Positions 49,321 through 57,700 of a stretch of 64,000 nucleotides of DNA are shown here, one piece after another; position 1 is the stretch's first letter; every line of letters starts with the position of its first letter. The translations under genes and the position numbers were made by a program. The DNA comes from Streptomyces sp. NBC_00390 (lineage in GTDB: Bacteria > Actinomycetota > Actinomycetes > Streptomycetales > Streptomycetaceae). The stretch lies in contig NZ_CP107945.1 of the NCBI RefSeq assembly GCF_036057275.1, positions 6,200,001 through 6,264,000 on the forward strand, read 5' to 3'. Below the pieces are notes generated by a model, which saw nothing but the letters and a program-made list of their open reading frames with translations, did no database searches and was not told the origin of the DNA.

Positions 49321-49376
49321 AATGCGCCGGTCCGGCGAGGCTCGGGGGGATCGAGCCGTCACCGGACCGGCGCATT
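49321..49376. terminator. Large hairpin downstream of the tetR gene
   Basis: Outer arms of 15 bp (AATGCGCCGGTCCGG / CCGGACCGGCGCATT) enclose a second stem (GGCTCG / CGAGCC). It lies 50 bp beyond the 3' end of the leftward tetR gene and probably terminates that operon. Confidence 0.75.
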
Positions 49377-49425
49377 CATGTCTCCGGGCCGCGGGCGCAG
49401 CCGCACCGGCGGGGCCCGCGGCGGC

Positions 49426-50037
49426 TCAGTCCCGGCGGCCGCTCACCCGCCCGTGCAGCAGCAGGGACAGCGCCCCGTGCACATCGTCCAGCGAGCGCTC
49501 CCGCTGGAACGCCTGCCAGTCCAGCGCCGCCACCAGCACCATCCCGACCAGTGCCGCGGCAGTGAGCGGAATGTCGATCTCCGGGCTCAGCTCGCCGCGT
49601 TCGACCCCCTCCCGCAGCACCGTCTCGACGACGGCCACCGCCTCCTGCCGCACGACCAGCAGCGTCGACTGCCAGGCCCGGTTCGTCCGCCACAGCTCGG
49701 CGACGTACAGCTGGGTGAAGGCCGGATAGCGGTCGATGAAGACCAGACCGGCCCTGATCATCGCGTCCAGCGCCTCGACCTTGGAGCCGCCGCGCTCCTG
49801 TGTCTCGTCGGCGGCCTGCTGCAGCGAGGCGGTCAGCAGCCCGACGCCGTAGCGCAGCAGCTCCTCGAAGAGCTCGGTCTTGCTCTTGAAGTTGTAGTAG
49901 ACCGTGCCCTTGGCCACCCCGGCGCGCTCGGCGATCTCGTCCACCGTCGTGGCGGAGAAGCCCTGTTCGGCGATGAGTGTGACCGCTGCCTCGTAGAGCT
50001 TGGCGCGGGTGGCCCGGCGTCTGGTGCTGGTGTCCAT
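49426..50037 (-). CDS. TetR/AcrR-family repressor
   Basis: A 203-residue repressor. The N-terminal helix-turn-helix is LYEAAVTLIAEQGFSATTVDEIAERAGVAKGTVYYNFKSKTELFEELLRYG; the rest is a helical ligand-binding/dimer domain. ATG 50037 gives MDTSTRRRATRAKL; GTG 50052 is an alternative. It lies 29 bp downstream of the YhgE gene in the same operon and is likely to bind the perfect palindrome at 53251-53274 upstream of the operon. The inducer is unknown, probably a hydrophobic compound exported by YhgE. Confidence 0.92.
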   Translation of the reverse strand: MDTSTRRRATRAKLYEAAVTLIAEQGFSATTVDEIAERAGVAKGTVYYNFKSKTELFEELLRYGVGLLTASLQQAADETQERGGSKVEALDAMIRAGLVFIDRYPAFTQLYVAELWRTNRAWQSTLLVVRQEAVAVVETVLREGVERGELSPEIDIPLTAAALVGMVLVAALDWQAFQRERSLDDVHGALSLLLHGRVSGRRD

Positions 50038-50066
50038 GAGATCGATTCTCACAGGTTTCAGCGCGG

Positions 50067-52154
50067 TCACAGGCTCAGCTCCGGATGCAGCCGGTCCAGC
50101 GTCCACACCTGCTTGCGCCGGGCGGAGACGGCGGTCAGCGCGAGCGCTCCCGCGGTGAAGGCGGCCAGCACGGCGCACGCCTGCCACACCGGTCCGAGCC
50201 CGCCGCCCGTGATCAGCCTGCGCAGCGCCTCCACGACGTACGTCATCGGCAGGAAGGGATGGATCCAGTTGAAGAACGCCGGGCTGGTCTGCACCGGATA
50301 CGTGCCGCCGGCCGAGGTCAGCTGGAGCATCAGCGCCGCGAGGACCAGGATCCGGCCCGCGGCCCCGAAACGGGCGTTCAGCCACTGGATGATCGCCGCG
50401 AAGCAGCAGGCGACCAGCCCCAGGAACGCGACGGCCCCGGCGGCGTACGCGAGCTTCAGACCCATGCCCCAGTGCAGCACCGACATCAGGGCGGCGACCT
50501 GCAGCAGACCGATCACGGCCACCGGCAGCAGCCCGGCCAGGGCGATCCGCCAGGCGGAGGCACCGGCGGCGAGTGCGCGGCGGTTGAGCGGCTGGATGAT
50601 CATGTACGCGACCATCGAGCCGACCCAGAGCGAGAGCGGGATGAAGTACGGAGCGAAACCGGTGCCGTAGTTGGGGGCCTTGTGCAGGGACTGGGCGGCC
50701 AGCTGGACCGGATCGGCCATCACCTCGGTGCGGCGGTCGCGTTCCTGCTTGTCGTAGTCGGGGATCTTGTCCACGCCGTCGTTCAGCCCGCCGGCCAGCT
50801 CGGTGGAACCGTCCTTGAGCCGGAACAGCCCGCCGTCCAAGTCACCCGCGCCCTTCTTGAGTTTGCCGACACCCGAGTCGAGGTCGGTGGACCCCGTCCT
50901 GGCACTGGTCAGTCCGGTGTGCAGATCGCCGGCGCCCTTGGCGACCTTGTGGGCGCCCGCGTTGAGCTTGTTGATGTCGCGGACGGTCGACTCCAGATCC
51001 TCGTTGAGGCGGGGAGCCCGTTCGGCGAGATCCCGCGCCTGCTTCTCCAGCTTCTGGAGATGCCCGTCCAGCTTCTTGAGATCGCCGCTGTTGTCCTTCA
51101 CCAGCGCGTTGACGTCGTCCGCGATCCCGGCGACATCGGAGGCCGTGTCCCTCGCCCGCTTGAGCGCGGGGCAGAACGCAGGGTCGGGGAGCAACTCCTG
51201 CTCGCAGCGCGTCCCGTAGAGCTCGCCGAGCTCGTCGGCCGACGCATGGGCGGCGGCCGCCGTGCCCGGTGCGGCCTTGACCAGCTCGTCGAGGTTGCGG
51301 CGGACCGCCTGGGAGGTGTCGGCGACCAGAAGGGCCGAGTCCCCGATCAGCCTGCCGTTGTCCTTGAGGTACGGGCGGATGCCGTTGGCGTACGTGTTGA
51401 CCTTGTCGGCGAGCTCCTGAGTGCCGTCGGCGACCTGCCGGGAGCCGGACTCGAGGCCGGCGGCGCCCTTGGTGAGCCGGGTCAACCCGCCGGCCAGCTT
51501 TCCGCTGCCGTCCTTGGCGTCCTTGAGCCCGTCGGCGAGGTCCTTCGAGCCCTGCTTGGCCTTGCCCACACCGTCCTTGAGCTTGTCGGCACCCTTGGCG
51601 GCCTTCTCGGTCGCCCCGTGGATGTCGGAGAAAGAGATGAAGATCCGGTCGAGGAACGAGCGGGACGCGTCGGTGGACGCGGCCGTGCGCACCTCGGTGA
51701 AGACGGTCCGCGAGATCTGTCCGACGATGTAGTTGTTGGCGTCGTTCGTACGGACCTTCAGCGCTCCGGTCTCCGGCGAGTCGCCGGAGCTGGAGGCGAT
51801 ACGGCGGCTGAAGTCCTTCGGCATGGTCAGCGAGAGGTAGTACGTGCCGTTCTCGACGCCCTTGCGGGCCTCCGCGTCACCCACCTCGTGCCACTCGAAG
51901 ACGCCGCTCTCGCGAAGCTTCTTGGTGATCTCGTCACCGGCGGCGATCTTCTTGCCGTCGGCGGTGGCGCCCTTGTCCTCGTTGACGAGCGCGACAGGGA
52001 TCTTGTCGAGCCGGCTGTAGGGGTCCCAGAAGGAGCACAGGTACAGGGCGCCGTAGAGCAGCGGCAGCAGCAGGACCGCGACGAGCGCGGCACCCGGCAG
52101 CTTTCCCCTGCCGAAGCGCCTCAGCTCAAGCGCGGCCAGTTTCGGCGAACGCAT
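50067..52154 (-). CDS. YhgE/Pip-family membrane protein (MmpL/ABC-2-like exporter)
   Basis: A 695-residue protein. One N-terminal membrane helix (LPGAALVAVLLLPLLYGALYL) is followed by a large extracytoplasmic domain of about 450 residues. It contains KIPVALVNEDKGATADGKKI, the Pip hallmark, and long amphipathic repeats such as KGADKLKDGVGKAKQGSKDL and GSTDLDSGVGKLKKGAGDLD. Five C-terminal membrane helices resemble ABC-2 permeases. Pip was first known as a phage receptor; YhgE/EsaA relatives work in secretion. The start overlaps the ATPase gene by 29 bp, so the pair is coupled. Confidence 0.88.
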   Translation of the reverse strand: MRSPKLAALELRRFGRGKLPGAALVAVLLLPLLYGALYLCSFWDPYSRLDKIPVALVNEDKGATADGKKIAAGDEITKKLRESGVFEWHEVGDAEARKGVENGTYYLSLTMPKDFSRRIASSSGDSPETGALKVRTNDANNYIVGQISRTVFTEVRTAASTDASRSFLDRIFISFSDIHGATEKAAKGADKLKDGVGKAKQGSKDLADGLKDAKDGSGKLAGGLTRLTKGAAGLESGSRQVADGTQELADKVNTYANGIRPYLKDNGRLIGDSALLVADTSQAVRRNLDELVKAAPGTAAAAHASADELGELYGTRCEQELLPDPAFCPALKRARDTASDVAGIADDVNALVKDNSGDLKKLDGHLQKLEKQARDLAERAPRLNEDLESTVRDINKLNAGAHKVAKGAGDLHTGLTSARTGSTDLDSGVGKLKKGAGDLDGGLFRLKDGSTELAGGLNDGVDKIPDYDKQERDRRTEVMADPVQLAAQSLHKAPNYGTGFAPYFIPLSLWVGSMVAYMIIQPLNRRALAAGASAWRIALAGLLPVAVIGLLQVAALMSVLHWGMGLKLAYAAGAVAFLGLVACCFAAIIQWLNARFGAAGRILVLAALMLQLTSAGGTYPVQTSPAFFNWIHPFLPMTYVVEALRRLITGGGLGPVWQACAVLAAFTAGALALTAVSARRKQVWTLDRLHPELSL

Positions 52155-53238
52155 CGGCCGCCCCCTCCTCGTTCGTGTCCTTCGTACGGATGTCGGCGGC
52201 GGACCTGCCCGTGCCCTCGCTGCCGCTGTCCGGGCCGCTGCCGGACTCCGGCGGGGATGCGTCACCGGACCCTGTCCCGGTGCCGTTCTCGGTCCCGGTG
52301 CCGTTCTCGGGCTCGGTGTCGGCCTCGGGCTCGGTGTCGGGCCTGGACTCGACGGCGGCCTCGGACCGGGACCCGGCTTCGACCTCGGTGCAGGTCTCGG
52401 CCCCGGCCTCGGTGTCGGACTTCGTGCCGGCCTCGGACTCGGGCTGCGTGGGAGGCACCACGGCCTGCGCGCCGGTCCCGGAACCGGCCTCGGAACCGGC
52501 CTCGGCGTCCGCATCGGCGGCGGGGATGTCCTGTCCTGCCGTCGTGCGGACGACCGTCGTGCCCTCCGGGGCCTGGCTGCACACCGCGAGCACGGTCGTG
52601 CCGCCCTCGGCGACGCGGCGCAGAAGCGCCCACGCCTCGGCCCGGTCGGCGTCGGACAGCTTGAGGTCGGTGTCGTCGACGGCCAGCAGCCGCGGCCGGC
52701 CGATCAGGGCGAGCGCGACGGACAGCCGCAGCCCCTCGAGCCGCTCCAGATCGCGTACCGAGGTCCGCTCCTGCTTGGGCAGCGTGGCCAGGTCCAGCCC
52801 GGCGGCCTCCAGCGCCGCATCGATGCGGCCGCGGGCCTCGGCGGCCCGCTCGGCGCGCGGGCGCAACAGGGCGCGCAGCGAGCCGTCGTACCGCCGCTGC
52901 AGCAGGGCGCGTTCCCGCAGGTGTTCGGCGACGGTCAGCGCCGGGTCGAGCTCGCTGACCCCGGGAACCGGGCCGAGTGCGCTGATCCGGCGCACCGCGG
53001 CCATCTTGCGCGGCAGCGGCAGACCGCCCACCTCGGCCCGGCCCTCGGTCGGACGCATCCGCCCGGTGAGAGCGAGCAGCAGACAGGTCCGCCCCGAACC
53101 CGAGGGCCCCTCGATCGCCACGAGCGTGCCGGGTGCCGCATCGATGCTCACCGAGCGGAACGTCCATCCGCGCGGGCCCTTGAGTCCGAAGCCCTCGGCG
53201 GTGACGGCCGCCCCGTGCGGGCTGTCCACGTCCCCCAC
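52126..53238 (-). CDS. Degenerate ABC-type ATPase subunit with acidic repeat tail
   Basis: A 370-residue protein. Residues 1-260 follow the ABC ATPase fold, but the catalytic motifs are altered. Walker A is GPSGSGRT (44-51, Arg for Lys). The signature position reads DLERLEGLRLSVALAL instead of LSGGQ. Walker B ends LLAVDDTD (Asp for Glu), and the switch His is missing (LAVCSQAP). The last 110 residues are a low-complexity Glu/Gly/Thr/Ser tail (TEPENGTGTENGTGTGSG). GTG 53238 is the chosen start, with GGGGGAAG 6 nt upstream. It is coupled to the YhgE gene and sits behind the TetR operator. Confidence 0.82.
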   Translation of the reverse strand: MGDVDSPHGAAVTAEGFGLKGPRGWTFRSVSIDAAPGTLVAIEGPSGSGRTCLLLALTGRMRPTEGRAEVGGLPLPRKMAAVRRISALGPVPGVSELDPALTVAEHLRERALLQRRYDGSLRALLRPRAERAAEARGRIDAALEAAGLDLATLPKQERTSVRDLERLEGLRLSVALALIGRPRLLAVDDTDLKLSDADRAEAWALLRRVAEGGTTVLAVCSQAPEGTTVVRTTAGQDIPAADADAEAGSEAGSGTGAQAVVPPTQPESEAGTKSDTEAGAETCTEVEAGSRSEAAVESRPDTEPEADTEPENGTGTENGTGTGSGDASPPESGSGPDSGSEGTGRSAADIRTKDTNEEGAADAFAETGRA

Positions 53239-53250
53239 CCCACTTCCCCC

Positions 53251-53274
53251 TTTGAACTGACTGGTCAGTTCAAA
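53251..53274. promoter_or_regulatory. TetR-type operator, perfect 10-bp palindrome
   Basis: TTTGAACTGA-CTGG-TCAGTTCAAA, 12 bp before the ATPase gene start. It overlaps the expected promoter of the ATPase-YhgE-tetR operon. Similar ACTGACTGGTCAGT cores are bound by TetR regulators of drug exporters. Confidence 0.8.
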
Positions 53275-53312
53275 AACTACCCCCGAACCCGGGTGTGAAG
53301 CAAAACCCGGGG

Positions 53313-54350
53313 TCAGCGCCCGCGTTCGGGCGGACGGGGCCGGGTTCCGCCCTCGGCGGGCGGGAAGTCGTTCCACCCCGCGCGGGGCTCGATGCGGGAC
53401 ACGATCTCGGACAGCCGTGCACAGACCCGTTCGATCTCGTCGTGGGTCTCGTTCCGCTCGGTGATGACCGCAGCCAGCAGCAGGGCGGTCAGCGCCGCCG
53501 CACCGTTGAAGGCCTGCAGAGTGACCATGTTCGAGAACAGGTCCCCACCCGCGAACGGTCCGGACCTCACGGCCGCCGCGTGGATCGCCAGCGTCGACAC
53601 CACCAGCGCACACGGCGCGGCGCCGGCCAGCTGGAAGCGGAAAGCGGCCCAGATCAGGCAGGGGAAGACCAGGAAGAGCAGGGAACTGCTGCTCGTACTC
53701 GTCGCGAGAACCGTCGCGGAGGCCGTGGTCGCCAGCAGTGCCGCCGCCTCGATCCAGCGGGCGGGCCGGGCGGTCAGTGGCCACCGGGCCCTGCGCAGGA
53801 GGAGCAGGAACGGGGTGACCACGAGGACCCCCATGGCGTCGCCGGTCCACCACACCGACCAGGCCGGCCAGAATTCGCTCTGCTCCAGCGCCCCGGAGTA
53901 CACGAGCACCGAAGTGCCCACCGTCGAGCTGACCAGCATCCCGGCCAGCGCTCCGAGGAAGATCAGCGCCAGTACGTCCCGCAGCCGGTCCAGTTCGTCA
54001 CGGAACCCGGCCCGGCCCAGCATCAGGTACGCGCAGACGGGCGCCAGGGTGTTGCCGGCTGCGATGGCCAGCACGCCGACGGCCGAAGGGCCGATGGTCA
54101 GATTGACCAGGAACGCCCCGAGTGCGATGCCGGGCCAGACGCGCAGACCGAAGAAGAGCAGGCCGGCGAGTGCGACACCGGTCGGCGGCCACAGCGGCGT
54201 GACCTGCCCGCGCACGAGCTGCTGAAGCAGTCCCAGCCGGGCGGACCCGTAGTAGACGGCGGCAACGGCGAGGATGCGCAGGGCAGCAGAACCGTAACGG
54301 CCGATCTCCGCAGTGCGCACGTCAGCAGTTTGCGCCCTCGGCGGACCCAC
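53313..54350 (-). CDS. MASE1-domain membrane protein without an output domain
   Basis: A 345-residue protein with eight or more membrane helices matching MASE1 (GLLQQLVRGQVTPLWPPTGVALAGLLFFGLRVWPGIALGAFLVN, AAGNTLAPVCAYLMLGR, WWTGDAMGVLVVTPFLLL). It is followed by only a short coiled-coil tail (NETHDEIERVCARLSEIVSRIE). MASE1 normally precedes a kinase, GGDEF or EAL domain; none is present. GTG 54350 is the longest start, GTG 54320 the alternative. The PP2C phosphatase gene ends 24 bp upstream, so the two may form a sensor unit. Confidence 0.85.
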   Translation of the reverse strand: MGPPRAQTADVRTAEIGRYGSAALRILAVAAVYYGSARLGLLQQLVRGQVTPLWPPTGVALAGLLFFGLRVWPGIALGAFLVNLTIGPSAVGVLAIAAGNTLAPVCAYLMLGRAGFRDELDRLRDVLALIFLGALAGMLVSSTVGTSVLVYSGALEQSEFWPAWSVWWTGDAMGVLVVTPFLLLLRRARWPLTARPARWIEAAALLATTASATVLATSTSSSSLLFLVFPCLIWAAFRFQLAGAAPCALVVSTLAIHAAAVRSGPFAGGDLFSNMVTLQAFNGAAALTALLLAAVITERNETHDEIERVCARLSEIVSRIEPRAGWNDFPPAEGGTRPRPPERGR

Positions 54351-54374
54351 GGCGACTCAGGATGCGCAGAGCGG

Positions 54375-55208
54375 TCAGAGCGGCTCAGGCGGGCCGTCGT
54401 AGCGGACCACGAGCACGGCGGCGTCGTCACGGTGTCCCGTCATGTCGGCCACCTTGACCACCGCGTGGGCCAGCACGTCGGGGGCTGCGTCGAAGCCCGC
54501 GCGTACCAGCTGGGCCACCTCGGCCAGACCCGCCTCCATCGGATAGTCGGGTCCTTCCACGACCCCGTCGGTGACCAGGACCACGACCCCTGCCTCCAGC
54601 AGCCGTCGGTGCGTCACCGGATAGCGCACACCCGCCACGATGCCCAGAGGCGGACCTCCGCTGTCGAGGGCGACGCCGTAGCCACCGCCGGCAGTGGCCC
54701 AGACCATCGGGACATGGCCGGCCCGGGACACCGTGAGATCGCGGGTGACCGGGTCGAAGCGCATGAAGCAGCAGGTCGCGAAGAGGCCGCAACCCATCGA
54801 GATCAGCAGGTCGTTGGCGCCGCTGAGCACTTCTCGCGGATCGCTCGTCGCCTGGGCGAGGGCCCGCATGGTGGTGCGTACCTGCCCCATGAACGCGATG
54901 GCCTCCACGTCGTGGCCCTGCACATCGCCGATCGCGAGCGCCAGGGACCCGTCCTTCATCACGAAGGCGTCGTACCAGTCGCCGCCCACGTCGAGGCCGT
55001 CCCGTGAGGGCGTGTAGCGGGCCGCGATGTGCAGACCGGGCAGCTCCGGCAGCCCGGGCGGGAGCATGTGGCGCTGAAGGGCCATGGCCAGCTCGACGCG
55101 CGCCTGCTGGAGCTTGATCCGCTCCAGCGCCTGGTCGACGAGCTGCCCAAGGGTGACCAGGAGTTGCTGCGCACTGTCGGGCGGCGGGTCGCTGCGATGT
55201 CCGCGCAT
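54375..55208 (-). CDS. PP2C-family (SpoIIE/RsbU-type) serine phosphatase
   Basis: A 277-residue protein. An N-terminal helical segment (LVDQALERIKLQQARVELAMALQRHMLPPGLPELPG) leads to the SpoIIE domain with metal-binding motifs VGGDWYDAF, LAIGDVQGHDVEA, LVTDGVVEGPD and GHRDDAAVLVV. RsbU-type enzymes dephosphorylate anti-sigma antagonists. The N-terminus has no sensor domain, so input may come from the adjacent MASE1 protein. Start ATG 55208 (MRGHRSDPPP). Confidence 0.9.
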   Translation of the reverse strand: MRGHRSDPPPDSAQQLLVTLGQLVDQALERIKLQQARVELAMALQRHMLPPGLPELPGLHIAARYTPSRDGLDVGGDWYDAFVMKDGSLALAIGDVQGHDVEAIAFMGQVRTTMRALAQATSDPREVLSGANDLLISMGCGLFATCCFMRFDPVTRDLTVSRAGHVPMVWATAGGGYGVALDSGGPPLGIVAGVRYPVTHRRLLEAGVVVLVTDGVVEGPDYPMEAGLAEVAQLVRAGFDAAPDVLAHAVVKVADMTGHRDDAAVLVVRYDGPPEPL

Positions 55209-55369
55209 GCCGGCTCCCGGGTCCCGCCTGCTCCTGCATTTCACCTTAGCCGGTGCCGCCGCCCGCCACCTCACCAGGAAAGTCGCAGGTCAGAGCCGAT
55301 TGTCAGTGGTGGCCTTCACGATGGACACATACGGCCACAGTGCCGTCACACGACGACAGGAGGTTCGTC

Positions 55370-55918
55370 ATGGCCAGCTACTCCGCAGCAGCCGCAGCTC
55401 GGCGCCGCGCCACCGGCCCTGCCCCCTCACTGACCGGACCGGCGCACGACATGCACCCCGTCCTGCGGCGGGCCTCGGCGCCGCCCGCCGCCCTCGATCT
55501 GCTCGCCCAGGCCCGCGCGGGCCTGGACGAGGCCGCCACCCTCACCCAGCCGAACGAGCGGTATGCCACGGCCCATCTCGCCGCGCTGCGCACCGCTGCC
55601 GCGGTGCTCGCGGCCCGTGGCCGCCCCGAGACCGGCCCCCGTCGCAGGCAGCGCATAAGGAGCGCCTGGGAAGTGCTTCCCGAAATAGCTCCCGAGCTGG
55701 CCGAGTGGAGCCTGCTGTTCGCCTCCGGCGCGACCCGGCGGGCCCGCGCCGAGGCCGGCATCCAGGGCGCCGCCAGCACGCGCGACGCGGACGACCTGCT
55801 GCGCGACGCGGCCATGTTCCTGCGCCTGGTCGAGCGGCTGCTGGTGCTTCAGCCCGTGCTGCCCCAGCCCCGTGCCGACCAGCCGGAGCGGCCCGGCACG
55901 GAGGGCGCCGTGGGGTGA
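55370..55918 (+). CDS. SAV_6107-type HEPN-domain protein
   Basis: A 182-residue helical protein: LDLLAQARAGLDEAATLTQPNERYATAHLAALRTAAAVLAARGRP, then RRQRIRSAWEVLPEIAPELAEWSLLFASGATRRARAEAGI and DDLLRDAAMFLRLVERLL. This fits the actinobacterial SAV_6107 HEPN family. HEPN domains are often RNases, but the RxxxxH catalytic motif is not obvious here, so activity is doubtful. GGAGG lies 5 nt before the ATG. It is followed 81 bp later by the methyltransferase gene. Function unknown. Confidence 0.83.
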   Translation: MASYSAAAAARRRATGPAPSLTGPAHDMHPVLRRASAPPAALDLLAQARAGLDEAATLTQPNERYATAHLAALRTAAAVLAARGRPETGPRRRQRIRSAWEVLPEIAPELAEWSLLFASGATRRARAEAGIQGAASTRDADDLLRDAAMFLRLVERLLVLQPVLPQPRADQPERPGTEGAVG

Positions 55919-55999
55919 GACCAAGGCCCGGGCAAGGCCGTCGGAGGCAATAGGGTGGGCTGCGTCTTCACCAGCACACAGCCCGAGGAGTCAACTGCC

Positions 56000-56758
56000 G
56001 TGTCGGACCCGATGCGACCCCGCGCCTCTCTCCGTACCGCCGTGGTCTGGCACATCCTCGAGGAGGCGCTCGACCGCCGGGTCAAGGCGACCGGGAAGGA
56101 CGCCCTGGACGTCCTCGACACCGGCGGCGGCAGCGGCAACTTCGCGGTGCCCGTCGCCCGGCTCGGCCACCGGGTCACGGTCGTCGACCCCAGTCCGAAC
56201 GCGCTGTTCGCGCTCGAGCGGCGGGCTGCCGAGGCGGGAGTCGCCGAGCGGGTCAACGGCGTCCAGGGCGATATCCACGGCCTGTTCGACGTCGTCGAGC
56301 GCGGAGGCTACGACGTCGTGCTGTGCCACGGAGTCCTGGAGTACGCGGACGATCTGGCCGAGGGCGTGCGCAACGCGGTGGACGCGCTGCGCCCCGCCGG
56401 AGCGCTCAGCCTGCTCGCGGCCGGAACCGGCGGCGCGGTCCTCGCCCGCGCGCTCGCCGGTCACTTCACCGAGGCCCGGCGCGCGCTCACGGACCCCGAC
56501 GGCCGCTGGGGCGCCGGTGACCCGATCCCGCGGCGCTTCACGGCCGAGCAGCTCGGCGAGGCCGTTGTGGCCGCCGGCGCCGAGGTGGGTGCCGTGCACG
56601 GTGTCCGGGTCTTCGCCGATCTGGTTCCGGGCGTTCTGGTGGACACCGAGCCGGGAGCTCTGGACGCCCTGCTGAAGCTCGAGGCGGCGGCCGCCGAGCT
56701 CCCGGCGTTCCACTCGGTCGCGACCCAGCTGCACGTACTGGGCGAGAAGCGGGGCTGA
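56000..56758 (+). CDS. Class I SAM-dependent methyltransferase
   Basis: A 252-residue Rossmann-fold methyltransferase. Motif I is VLDTGGGSGNFAVPVARLGHRVTVVDPSPNAL and the post-I acid is the Asp in VVDPS; motif IV is YDVVLCHGVLEYADD. GTG 56000 has GAGGAG 9 nt upstream and gives MSDPMRPRASL; an upstream GTG at 55955 lies inside the TAGGGT -10 element. Substrate unknown; proteins of this family next to DUF3040 genes are conserved in Streptomyces. Confidence 0.9.
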   Translation: MSDPMRPRASLRTAVVWHILEEALDRRVKATGKDALDVLDTGGGSGNFAVPVARLGHRVTVVDPSPNALFALERRAAEAGVAERVNGVQGDIHGLFDVVERGGYDVVLCHGVLEYADDLAEGVRNAVDALRPAGALSLLAAGTGGAVLARALAGHFTEARRALTDPDGRWGAGDPIPRRFTAEQLGEAVVAAGAEVGAVHGVRVFADLVPGVLVDTEPGALDALLKLEAAAAELPAFHSVATQLHVLGEKRG

Positions 56759-57004
56759 TCAGCGGCGCAGCGGCAGATGGAGTACGCCACAGACCCTCCG
56801 TTCGTGGCGTTCGCCCCGTATGATCGGGGGACACCATCCGGCATGGCGGACGGGCTGTTGGGGAATCAACGCCTCAGCATCTGTCCGGCATGGCGGCCCG
56901 GACCGGCGAATGGCGAGTGGGTGGGTTTCACGGGGGCGAAACCCTGCCTATCCTGAAAGGGCCGCATACCGGTCGCCCCCGCGACCGACGACTAGGAGGA
57001 CTCC

Positions 57005-57397
57005 GTGCCGCTCTCGGAGCACGAGCAGCGAATGCTCGAGCAGATGGAGCGAGCGCTGTACGCCGAAGATCCCAAGTTCGCGACAGCGCTTGAGGGAAGC
57101 GGGCTGCGTACGTACACCCGGCGACGGGTCTACCAGGCAGTCGCAGGCTTCCTGGTGGGTATCGCGCTCCTCATGGCCGGAATGGTCGCCCAGCAGATCT
57201 GGATCAGCGTGGTGGGTTTCCTCGTCATGCTCGGCTGTGCGGTCCTGGCGGTCACCGGCTGGCGCAAGGCGCCGAAACCGGGCGAGCAGCAGACCCCTGG
57301 GGATCCGGCTCCACGCCGGCAGTCCCATCAGCGCAGGTCGATGTTGGACCGGATCGAACAGCGGTGGCAGCGCCGCCGCGACGAACAGGGCCACTGA
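57005..57397 (+). CDS. DUF3040 membrane protein
   Basis: A 130-residue protein with the DUF3040 start MPLSEHEQRMLEQMERALYAEDPKFATALEG, two membrane helices (VAGFLVGIALLMAGMVAQ, WISVVGFLVMLGCAVLAVTG) and a basic tail. GTG 57005 has AGGAGG 5 nt upstream. DUF3040 genes often sit beside the dcw cluster in actinobacteria, as here; function unknown. A very strong terminator follows. Confidence 0.9.
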   Translation: MPLSEHEQRMLEQMERALYAEDPKFATALEGSGLRTYTRRRVYQAVAGFLVGIALLMAGMVAQQIWISVVGFLVMLGCAVLAVTGWRKAPKPGEQQTPGDPAPRRQSHQRRSMLDRIEQRWQRRRDEQGH

Positions 57398-57432
57398 GCA
57401 CCGCGGGGACCGAGGCCGCGGACCACATACGT

Positions 57433-57485
57433 ACCGCAACGGGTGAGGGGCGACGCTTCCGGCGTCGCCCCTCACCCGTTGCGGT
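57433..57485 (+). terminator. Very strong terminator, 24-bp perfect stem
   Basis: Arms 57433-57456 and 57462-57485 are perfectly complementary, with the 5-nt loop TTCCG. It follows the DUF3040 gene. The remaining gene-free DNA to 57700 shows nothing recognisable beyond C-rich and dyad-rich sequence before the 3' end of the convergent TgpA gene. Confidence 0.88.
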
Positions 57486-57700
57486 GTCCGGCCTCGGACC
57501 CCCCCCGACCCGGCTCCGGACACGTGCTCCGGGGATCTCGGACCGAGTTCGGTCACGTCATCCGGCGCATCCCCAAGCGACCGGGTTGCGCTCCACGCCG
57601 GGGTGTGCGGGCTGCACGTACGGACGGGGCCGGTCGTGCTCCTGTGAGCGCGTACAGGGCGGGCGGGTGCCGGACACCCGCCCGCCCCGTACGGCCGCCG

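Noticed and set aside
50085..52664. An 859-codon open frame on the plus strand
   Set aside because: It is antisense to the YhgE and ATPase genes. It has no recognisable domain and ends in an Arg/Pro/Cys-rich artefact.
55370..55918. The HEPN-type protein as a toxin with an antitoxin partner
   Set aside because: There is no adjacent nucleotidyltransferase (MNT) gene and no clear RxxxxH motif. The neighbouring methyltransferase does not suggest a toxin-antitoxin pair.
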